Source: Mycolicibacterium litorale
GTDB taxonomy: Bacteria > Actinomycetota > Actinomycetes > Mycobacteriales > Mycobacteriaceae
Direction of reading: 5' to 3'
Length of the DNA: 64,000 nt
Assembly (NCBI RefSeq): GCF_010731695.1
Contig: NZ_AP022586.1
Coordinates: forward strand, 806,001-870,000
Shown one piece after another: positions 25,477-32,370 of this stretch (the stretch's first letter is position 1; each line of letters opens with the position of its first letter). Made by a program: the position numbers and the translations under genes. The notes below the pieces were generated by a model. It was not told the origin of the DNA. It ran no database searches and saw only the letters and a list, made by a program, of their open reading frames with translations.

Positions 25477-27984
25477 CTACCGGTCGTTCCGCTCGAGCGC
25501 GTGCAGACGCGAGATCAACTCGCTGCGTGAATCCGTACCCATCACGCGCTTGATCTTCGCGACGTGGTATTCGACGGTTTTCGGGGAGATGAACAGGCGC
25601 TCACCCACTCCCTTGTACGTCAGCCCCGCGACAAGCAGAGCTGCGACCTCCCGCTGACGATCGCTCAACGTGTGCATATCCGCGGTGACATGTGCGGGGA
25701 CGACGGTCGAGTCGCTGCCGGGTGCCGGTTGTCCGGCGACCCGCGCAAGATGGAGGAGCTCCGCCGACATTCGATTGTCGGCGCACCGGAGGGCGGCTCG
25801 CGAAGCGAGGTTGGCCGCATCCCAGCCGTGCCCGAAGGACTGAAGCCCGGTGACGGCCATAGTAAGTTCAGCCATGTCCAGCTCAGCGTTGAGTGCCCGC
25901 ACCCACGCCCGACCCGCTGCCGCCAGCGCAGCAGCGTACTCACTCTGTTCGGCGGCCGCGCGCAGTGCCCGGGCGTGCCGGGTCACGTCGCTCGGTGAAT
26001 CCGATCGGATGGCGACCGTCAGTCCGTACCAATGCATCGCACACGTCCAGAACGGTGGACCGCCCAAGCTGTCAGTGAGTGCAAAGGCGTCGTCGACGAG
26101 GTGCCGTACCAAGCCGGCCTCTCCCACTCGTGAAGCGCCCGCCCACAACTCGCCGACCGGAAGCAGACTCAGCAGGTCCACCGAGTAGTCGTCGATACTT
26201 TCCCGTGCCTGGGCCAGCGCGATGTGTAGCTGCCCTACATCAGCGCGTCTGCGTGCCAGGCCGACATGGAGAGCATCAACGAAGAAGCGTTCGCGCGAAG
26301 GCAGGTCCCGTCCGCCGACCGCGGCCAGCTCGCAACCGGCCACCTCCAGGTGGCCCTCGAGCATCATCGTCCACGCCATCAAGAGGCGAAGCCGTACACT
26401 GACCGGCGCAGAGTCCGACCCGCTGTCGAGAGCCCGTCGAAGCACCGTACGCGCCTTGCGGAGGTCACCGACGTGCAACGCCGCGATCGCCGTCACTGCT
26501 GCGACGTCATCGGGTGTGACCACTCGAGTGCTTGACCCATCGAGCACCGTCAAAGAGCGGCTGAACAAGTTCAGTGTCGCCGGCCCGGGCTGTCGCAAAG
26601 ACGTCAGTAGTGCCTGTGCGAGCAATCGGTGGCCGCTGACGTCGGCGGTCGGAGGCCTTGTGCCAGGGGACTCTGCCATCGCCGTCGCCGCCTTCGCGTC
26701 ACCGGCACAGACGAGAAGCATTGCGGCGATTGCACCGTCCTCGCCGACCCGTTGCGGACCGAGCCAGGTGTACAGATCCGCCCCTCGCTTGAGCAGTCCC
26801 CGGGCGCACCAGGTACTGGCCGCAACCCGCGCGGCTGTGGTCACATCGGTGGACGTTGAGTCCTCGAGGGCTACCTCGGCCAATCGGAGTGCATCGTCGA
26901 AGCGGCCGATCCGGAAGGCGGCATCGGCCCGTTCGACGAGCAGGTCGCCGTCTGACGGGGCGGCGTCGATCGCCGCGCGGTAGTAGCGCTCCGCCAAACG
27001 AGGTCGACCTCCGACCTGCCGTACCGCCTCCGCCAGTAGTGCTCGGCACAGGTGGGTGTCGCGCACACCGCACTCCGCGAGATTCGCGGCTAACTCGGGG
27101 TCCAGGTGCTTCTCCTCGCCGCGTGCGCGGTAGTAGCGCTCAGCCAGCGCCGCCACCTGCGGGTGACCCAGCGCTCCGGTGACCTCGGCCGCAACTATGC
27201 GCGCCAAGTCGGTACCTGGGTGCAGCAGACCACAGTTGGTGGCCTCGTCGTAGATGGCGCACACCTGTCCGTCACCGAGTTGCAGGACTTCGCCGAGCTT
27301 CACCTCGTCCGGATCGGCGCCGAAGTTGCTGAGCGCGATGACGCGCACGACGTCGCGACCCAATCGAAGCAGCTTGTCGGCGACCGCATCTCGGACGGCT
27401 GCGGTGGCGCGTTGGGCGACGTCGCCGTGCAACCGAGGATTGGCCCGGCGGAGGCACGGCTCGACGAGATAGGACAGCCCGTCGGTGAGTGCTGAGACGG
27501 TGGACGCGAACTCGGCGGATACGGGTGCGCCGAAAAGTGCTCGCGCCGAGGCCGCCACGCCGAGTTCATCCAGGGCCGAGAGGTCCACTGTGCGGCCGAC
27601 TGCCTCGAAGGTCTTCATCAACGCTGCAAGCTCGGGATATTGATACCTCGGTTGAACGGTGATCACGAGGGTGAGTTCCTCGTGATAAGCGAGGTCGGTC
27701 AGCCGGTGCAGATCGGACGGCGGGAGCAGGTGAGCGTCGTCGATCAGCAGTGCGGAGTGGCCCGCAGGATCGAACCGCCGCAGTGAATCGGCGGTCGCCA
27801 CCTGTGCGGAGCGGAGTACGTGCCGGATGGCCGCGACCAAAGCGCTCTTCCCGGTGCCGCCGCCGCCGCGAACCAATACGCGCTCGGCCGCATGCGGACG
27901 TCCGGCAACGGTGCGGTACAGCGCGTAGGCGGGCGCGGCGCCCGCGACGACCGCGGGCACGGCCGCGATGGGCGACGACGTCAT
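25477..27984 (-). CDS. iniR: IniR-like ATPase/LuxR-type transcriptional regulator
   Basis: This 835-residue protein has an N-terminal STAND/AAA ATPase with Walker A GGGGTGKSA at about 40-48 and Walker B SALLIDDAH at about 77-85. A long helical TPR-like middle follows, and a C-terminal LuxR helix-turn-helix (LSDRQREVAALLVAGLTYKGVGERLFISPKTVEYHVAKIKRVMG). Architecture and length match Rv0339c (IniR, about 832 residues), the regulator of the isoniazid-inducible iniBAC operon, reported to respond to trehalose. Start ATG 27984 overlaps the Hsp70-like stop (ATGA). It likely binds the two palindromes at 22.8 and 29.9 kb (inference) and converges on the decapeptide-repeat gene with a 38-base gap. Confidence 0.85.
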   Translation of the reverse strand: MTSSPIAAVPAVVAGAAPAYALYRTVAGRPHAAERVLVRGGGGTGKSALVAAIRHVLRSAQVATADSLRRFDPAGHSALLIDDAHLLPPSDLHRLTDLAYHEELTLVITVQPRYQYPELAALMKTFEAVGRTVDLSALDELGVAASARALFGAPVSAEFASTVSALTDGLSYLVEPCLRRANPRLHGDVAQRATAAVRDAVADKLLRLGRDVVRVIALSNFGADPDEVKLGEVLQLGDGQVCAIYDEATNCGLLHPGTDLARIVAAEVTGALGHPQVAALAERYYRARGEEKHLDPELAANLAECGVRDTHLCRALLAEAVRQVGGRPRLAERYYRAAIDAAPSDGDLLVERADAAFRIGRFDDALRLAEVALEDSTSTDVTTAARVAASTWCARGLLKRGADLYTWLGPQRVGEDGAIAAMLLVCAGDAKAATAMAESPGTRPPTADVSGHRLLAQALLTSLRQPGPATLNLFSRSLTVLDGSSTRVVTPDDVAAVTAIAALHVGDLRKARTVLRRALDSGSDSAPVSVRLRLLMAWTMMLEGHLEVAGCELAAVGGRDLPSRERFFVDALHVGLARRRADVGQLHIALAQARESIDDYSVDLLSLLPVGELWAGASRVGEAGLVRHLVDDAFALTDSLGGPPFWTCAMHWYGLTVAIRSDSPSDVTRHARALRAAAEQSEYAAALAAAGRAWVRALNAELDMAELTMAVTGLQSFGHGWDAANLASRAALRCADNRMSAELLHLARVAGQPAPGSDSTVVPAHVTADMHTLSDRQREVAALLVAGLTYKGVGERLFISPKTVEYHVAKIKRVMGTDSRSELISRLHALERNDR

Positions 27985-29858
27985 GGCACACTGTCCGGTG
28001 AGGGATCGGATGTTGTTGGTTGAGAAATTTCCTGTGGCACAACGGAACTCGTCTGATTGTTTGTCTCCTGCGGAGACGGCGGCGTGGTGGTCGGTGGGCT
28101 GCTCGTGGTACTGGAGCTCGGCGGCGTCGTCGTCAGGCACACGCCGTCCACCACCTCACCCGGCGGCGGGCACTCGATCACCGGCGGTTGGCATACCCCA
28201 TCGATGAGCTCGTTCGGCGGTTCGCACACCGGTGGCGTCACGCAGACGCCATCGACGATCTGACTGGGCGGTTCACACGGCGCTGCGATCGGGACGCACG
28301 TTCCGTTCTCGGCTTTGGTGCCCGACGGGCACTGCTTCGGTGTAGCGGTCACGCCATCGCCGCCTGAGGTCACCTCCGAGTTCTGAGTGGTGGTCGTGAT
28401 GGTCGTCGTGGGCGGTGTCGTCGTTGTCGACGTAATGGTGTTCGACGTGTTCTCCGCAGGGCCCACGAACATCGTGGCGAGCAAGCCCACGAGGAAGAAC
28501 GCTGCGACCGCGGTGGTGATGAGCAGGGGGATCGACTTGCGGCTACTGCGGTTGCGCGGACGTGTGGTGTGCGTCGACGCGGGTTGACGTTCTGAGGTCC
28601 TGAAGGGTGGTGGCGGCGGCGGGAATGAGCCACTTGCTGCGCCTGTGGGACCCGGGTTCGGTCGAGGCCGAACCTGAGGCGCGGGCGTACCGGCGGTTCC
28701 TGAGGGATCGAGCCGCTCGATCACAGGACCTTGCGGACGCGTGAGCGGCGGATGCGCGTGCTGCCGGTTGGCCACAGGTGGCATCTCGGGTGGTGGTGTC
28801 GGCGGTGGCGATGCCGCCCGCAGCAGTGGCGGCTGCGCCGACATCGCGCCGAGCACCGATGTGAGTGCTGGATCCTGGTCTCTCAGTATCGGTACCCGGA
28901 ATCGTGACGACAGGAATTCCGCGACCAGAGGGATCGCCCCGCCACCGCCCGACAGTACGATCGCCGACAGCGAACGTCGATCGATACCGTTGACCCTCAG
29001 CAGCTCCTCGACCAATTCGGCGCTGTGTTCGATCGGCTGACGGATGAGTTCCTGCAGCTCTGAACGGACCAGTCGAATCCCGTCAGCGAAACCGGCAAGG
29101 TCCACGTCGATGACCGTGGCCGTCTCCGTCGACAACGTCTCCTTGGCGATGCGGCACTGGTCTCGCAGATCGCCGAGTTGGCGCACCACCCCGCTGTCAT
29201 CCAGATCGAGGTCGGCGGCCGATTCCTCGACCAGCGCCAGTACGTGCCGCAGGATCGCGTAATCCGCTTGCGCGACCCCGAAGTCGGTGTTGCGCACGGT
29301 GGGGCCGATCGGTGCCAGCGTGCGCGCATCGGCCAGGGACAAGCTCAGCCCGTTGCCGCCAAGGTCGTAGACGGCCAAGGGCCCGCCACTGGGAACGCCG
29401 CGCATCTGCCGCGTGCGCGCCAGGACGGCCAATATCTCAGGCACCAGTTTGGCGTGGCCAAGGCCAGCCCTCCGCAGTGCCGACCCAAACGCGTTGACAG
29501 CATTGGAGTCCCAGTGACTGGGGTGGCAGATCGCGATGTCCGGCCTACCCTCGACTGCCCCAGAGGAGTACCGCACGAGGTACTCGATTGCGAGGGCCAC
29601 CAAGTCTGCCCCGCGACGCGGCGTCCCATCGGAGGCGACGACTTCGACCGGGTCATCGACCCGGTCCACGAAACCTGCGACCTCAACGTCGGCGGGCACA
29701 CCGAACACCCCCGGCGCGCGCAGTTCGGGCCCTTGTCCGGACCGCCAGACGAGCACCGCCTGCCGGCGTACCGCGTTCACTGGCTGAGACTGCGCCGCTG
29801 ACGTATCGGTGACTGCTGCGAAGATCTCCGACCCGACCTTCATGCTCAACGACGCCAT
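27981..29858 (-). CDS. Membrane-anchored Hsp70-like protein with extracytoplasmic Cys/Pro-rich tail
   Basis: This 625-residue protein has an N-terminal actin/Hsp70-type nucleotide domain (about 1-350), with phosphate-2 motif VYDLGGNGLSLSLAD and adenosine motif AIVLSGGGGAIPLVAEFL. The usual phosphate-1 DLGTT motif is not evident. The Hsp70 substrate-binding domain is replaced by a Pro-rich linker and a single membrane span (IPLLITTAVAAFFLVGLLATMF). A Thr/Ser/Pro-rich tail follows with repeats of the form C-x-P-P-x5-8-G-x-C. So the ATPase is cytoplasmic and the Cys-rich part outside. It is translationally coupled to iniR and divergent from the repeat-iniBAC operon. Similar Hsp70-like genes accompany IniA-type dynamins in other actinobacteria (recalled, not checked). 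Confidence 0.8.
   Translation of the reverse strand: MASLSMKVGSEIFAAVTDTSAAQSQPVNAVRRQAVLVWRSGQGPELRAPGVFGVPADVEVAGFVDRVDDPVEVVASDGTPRRGADLVALAIEYLVRYSSGAVEGRPDIAICHPSHWDSNAVNAFGSALRRAGLGHAKLVPEILAVLARTRQMRGVPSGGPLAVYDLGGNGLSLSLADARTLAPIGPTVRNTDFGVAQADYAILRHVLALVEESAADLDLDDSGVVRQLGDLRDQCRIAKETLSTETATVIDVDLAGFADGIRLVRSELQELIRQPIEHSAELVEELLRVNGIDRRSLSAIVLSGGGGAIPLVAEFLSSRFRVPILRDQDPALTSVLGAMSAQPPLLRAASPPPTPPPEMPPVANRQHAHPPLTRPQGPVIERLDPSGTAGTPAPQVRPRPNPGPTGAASGSFPPPPPPFRTSERQPASTHTTRPRNRSSRKSIPLLITTAVAAFFLVGLLATMFVGPAENTSNTITSTTTTPPTTTITTTTQNSEVTSGGDGVTATPKQCPSGTKAENGTCVPIAAPCEPPSQIVDGVCVTPPVCEPPNELIDGVCQPPVIECPPPGEVVDGVCLTTTPPSSSTTSSPPTTTPPSPQETNNQTSSVVPQEISQPTTSDPSPDSVP
28134..28334 (-). repeat. 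Cys-rich CxPP...GxC repeats in Hsp70-like tail (4 units)
   Basis: Four units of about 16-19 residues encode CPSGTKAENGTC, CEPPSQIVDGVC, CEPPNELIDGVC and CPPPGEVVDGVC, each beginning and ending in Cys, so four intramolecular disulfides are plausible outside the membrane. Flanks are Thr/Ser/Pro-rich stalks. Confidence 0.8.
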
Positions 29859-29926
29859 GCCCCTACCCCCTGCCGGGTGTCCCAAGTGCTGATGCGCCCA
29901 TTGAAGGCCAGGGTGGCTGGGACTCA

Positions 29927-29946
29927 TCGAGTAGTGGACTACTCGA
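29927..29946. promoter_or_regulatory. Palindromic operator (copy 2): perfect 8+8 bp inverted repeat
   Basis: TCGAGTAGTGGACTACTCGA is a perfect inverted repeat (8-base arms, 4-base spacer) between the Hsp70-like/iniR operon and the repeat-iniBAC operon. Core GAGTAG-N4-CTACTC is identical to the copy at 22795-22814. Confidence 0.7.
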
Positions 29947-30068
29947 AATTCCCCAACAACGCACGGCAGGACCTAGGCGACCTCCAAGGGCCTATAGGGC
30001 GGGACTGCGGTCAAGACCGGAGCGGGCGCGCCGCCGCGGCGGCTGTGCGCCCGTCAGACGAGGGGGCC

Positions 30069-30120
30069 GCTAGGGCTTTTTCCTCGTCCCCTTGCGTGGA
30101 TGCGCGACCCACCATGACCT
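30069..30120 (+). promoter_or_regulatory. Conserved core promoter (copy 2)
   Basis: GCTAGGGCTTTTTCCT followed by GTGGATGCGCGACC and CCATGACC aligns with 22846-22896 over about 50 bases. It lies directly upstream of the AAGGAGGAGAGG ribosome site (30124-30135) of the decapeptide-repeat gene. Confidence 0.5.
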
Positions 30121-30142
30121 CACAAGGAGGAGAGGACCCGTC

Positions 30143-31987
30143 ATGCCGAGCAGCGAATCACCCACGGCGACCCCGAGCGCCGAGCCGACCACGACGCCCG
30201 CGAATGATGCGACGGCGCCACCGGAGGTCACACCTGACCCGGTGGCCACTGATGCCCAGCCCGTCGAGCCCGCCGCAGGCGAGGCAACCGATACCGCCCA
30301 GGGAACCACTACCGATGCCGCCGATCACGAGGGAACGGCAGTACTACCCGACGATCCGATGCCGACCTGGCAGTCGGAAACGGAACCCGACACCGGGGTC
30401 ACCACCCACACCAACCGGGAAACCGGTGAGACCGAGACTTTCGATCCGGCGACGGGTGAGACAACCGCGTACGACCCGGCGACCGGCACCACGACCGTCA
30501 CGTCCACTGATTCGGTGTCGGGCGTCGTCACCACTGTCGATGACTCGGGACTGCGTACGTCCATCGACAATTCGACGGGGATCACGACCACCTACGATCC
30601 AGCGACGAACGCCACGACGGTGTCGTACACCGACGCCGTCACAGGGGTCACCACCACCACCGATCCCGCCACGGGTTTCCGTACCACGAGTGATCCGGCG
30701 ACCGGTGAGACAACCACTCATGACCCGCGGACGGGAATCGACACCACGATCGATGACGACACAGGCATCCGCACCACTTACGACCCGAACACCGGCGTGA
30801 CGACGACTTACGACGCGGCCACGGGCGCTGTGACTCTGTCGACCACCGATGCCGCAACAGGACTCGTGACCACTGTCGATGCGGTGACCGGTATCCGCAC
30901 CACGGTCGACCCCGCGACAAATGAGACCTCGACGTACGATCCGTCGACTGGGCACACGCTCACGACCACCACGGACTCGGAGACGGGCACGGTGACCACG
31001 GTCAACGACGTGACGGGCGAACAGACCATCGCCGCTACGGATCCCGAGACCGGAATTCAGACAGTGGTGAACCTCGACACCGGCGTCACGGTGACGACCG
31101 ACCCCGCCAACGACCTCGTCACGACCTTCGACCCGGCAACGGGTGAAACGACAGCCGTCGCCGTCGAGGGCCTCACGGCGGCCGGCGACGCCAGCGTTAC
31201 CGTCGGCCACGTGACCACGGATTCCTACTACGATCCGGAAACCGGGGCGGCCGGTGTCTCCATGGAGGGACACCTCCTGCATGGAAGGGTCGAAGGCGAA
31301 GTCGGTCTGGGTGGGGTCGGGACGGCTTACGGTGCCGCGGAAGCCGTTGTGGGCGAGGTAAAGGCACACGCCGCATGGGATCCGGAGACGGGCGCTTCCG
31401 CGTCAGCCTCAGCCGTCAGCGCGCGAGTCAACGCCGAGGCCGGCATCGATACGGTGCTGGGAGGTGCAGGGGTAGCTGCGGAGGCAGAGGGGCCGGGGGC
31501 CTCAGCGTCGGCGTCGATCGGCGACACGACCGGCTTCTCCGTCGGAGCCTCGGTGGGAGAGGTGGGTGTCGGAGTGGCGACCGACATCGCCGGCCTGGAT
31601 CTCGAGGTGGGTGCGGAAGTAGGGCTCAAGGCCGAGCTGGGCGTCGAGTTCGGGGACAGTACCCACATCGACTTACCTTTGCTTTCGGTCGATGTGCCGA
31701 CGCCCGTCGTCGGGGTCGCGCTCGGAGCTGCGATGGACCTCGTCACCGACCCGGTGGGGACCGTCACCGATGCCGCACAGGACGTCTATGCCTTCGGGAG
31801 CGACGTCGTCGACGTAGTCGGCGATGCGGGCGGCGCCGTGATCGACGTGGGCGGCGCAGTCGGGGGAGTGGCCGAGGATGCGATCGGCGCCGTAGCGACC
31901 GTCGTCGAGGATGCGGGCGGTGCAGCTATCAGTGTGGTCGAGGACGTCGGCGGCGCGATCGGCGGCGTCCTCGACGACATCTTCTGA
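30143..31987 (+). CDS. Large decapeptide-repeat protein with IniB-like Ala/Gly/Val-rich C-terminus
   Basis: This 614-residue protein is in three parts. Residues 1-75 are disordered (Thr/Pro/Ala/Glu). Residues about 75-342 form some 25 tandem decapeptides of consensus x-T-T-x-Y-D-P-A-T-G. The C-terminal 260 residues are Ala/Gly/Val/Asp-rich (AEVGLKAELGVEFGDS, GGAVIDVGGAVGGVAEDAIG) and recall the low-complexity body of IniB. There is no signal peptide. A very strong ribosome site precedes ATG 30143. It is the first gene of the operon that continues with the IniB-like small protein (5 bases later), IniA-like and IniC-like GTPases. I know no named family for the repeat part; a structural or envelope scaffold role is speculation. 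Confidence 0.7.
   Translation: MPSSESPTATPSAEPTTTPANDATAPPEVTPDPVATDAQPVEPAAGEATDTAQGTTTDAADHEGTAVLPDDPMPTWQSETEPDTGVTTHTNRETGETETFDPATGETTAYDPATGTTTVTSTDSVSGVVTTVDDSGLRTSIDNSTGITTTYDPATNATTVSYTDAVTGVTTTTDPATGFRTTSDPATGETTTHDPRTGIDTTIDDDTGIRTTYDPNTGVTTTYDAATGAVTLSTTDAATGLVTTVDAVTGIRTTVDPATNETSTYDPSTGHTLTTTTDSETGTVTTVNDVTGEQTIAATDPETGIQTVVNLDTGVTVTTDPANDLVTTFDPATGETTAVAVEGLTAAGDASVTVGHVTTDSYYDPETGAAGVSMEGHLLHGRVEGEVGLGGVGTAYGAAEAVVGEVKAHAAWDPETGASASASAVSARVNAEAGIDTVLGGAGVAAEAEGPGASASASIGDTTGFSVGASVGEVGVGVATDIAGLDLEVGAEVGLKAELGVEFGDSTHIDLPLLSVDVPTPVVGVALGAAMDLVTDPVGTVTDAAQDVYAFGSDVVDVVGDAGGAVIDVGGAVGGVAEDAIGAVATVVEDAGGAAISVVEDVGGAIGGVLDDIF
30366..31170 (+). repeat. Coding decapeptide repeats (about 25 units)
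   Basis: Tandem 30-base units (occasionally 36) encode variants such as ETTAYDPATG, ITTTYDPATN, FRTTSDPATG, ETTTHDPRTG, VTTTYDAATG and LVTTFDPATG. DNA identity between units is partial, so this is coding repeat rather than CRISPR or satellite. Confidence 0.85.
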
Positions 31988-31992
31988 CGCGG

Positions 31993-32370
31993 ATGACGAC
32001 CATCGGTCGCGAGCTGAGCAATTTCCTCAGCCGGCTGCTCGGCGATGAGGACGCCGCGCAGCGCTACCTCCTCGACCCGGAGGCCGCGCTGGCTGATGCC
32101 GGGCTGTCAGCCGTGACGGCGTCCGAAATCATCGCGGCAACAGAAGCTTTCGAGGAGAGTATCCGCCGGACTCATGGCGACGAGAATGGCGAGCGATCAC
32201 CGAATCGACACCCGCGGGTGGCAACCACATCACCAGGCAGCGGCGACACGATCCGAAACCTGTTGCTCCACAAGTACACCAGCGGCAACGCCTACCACAA
32301 CATCCTGTCCGAAGGCGGCCTCAGCGATGAGTTCGGGCCTTCAGACCATGAGCGAAGGGCCAGTTCATGA
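31993..32370 (+). CDS. IniB N-terminal-domain small protein
   Basis: This 125-residue protein begins MTTIGRELSNFLSRLLGDED, continuing AAQRYLLDPEAALADAGLSAVTASEI. This resembles the conserved IniB N-terminal domain (short helical segment, then a partially conserved DAA-x-FL-xxP-xxAL-xxAGL pattern, also seen in some Hsp70/dynamin-associated mycobacterial proteins). Unlike IniB it lacks the long Gly/Ala-rich body; that part may have been separated into the upstream repeat protein. The C-terminal 55 residues are polar. It starts 5 bases after the repeat gene and overlaps the IniA-like start by 4 bases (ATGA), so it keeps the iniB-iniA-iniC order. Confidence 0.7.
   Translation: MTTIGRELSNFLSRLLGDEDAAQRYLLDPEAALADAGLSAVTASEIIAATEAFEESIRRTHGDENGERSPNRHPRVATTSPGSGDTIRNLLLHKYTSGNAYHNILSEGGLSDEFGPSDHERRASS

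Noticed and set aside
30366..31170. CRISPR array or satellite DNA
   Set aside because: Units of 30 bases are contiguous, diverged and in frame with a long gene with a strong ribosome site; there are no unique spacers.
30143..31987. Rhs/YD-repeat toxin or polymorphic toxin
   Set aside because: Repeat length is 10 not about 20 residues, there is no Rhs core, no signal or secretion domain and no toxin/immunity pair.
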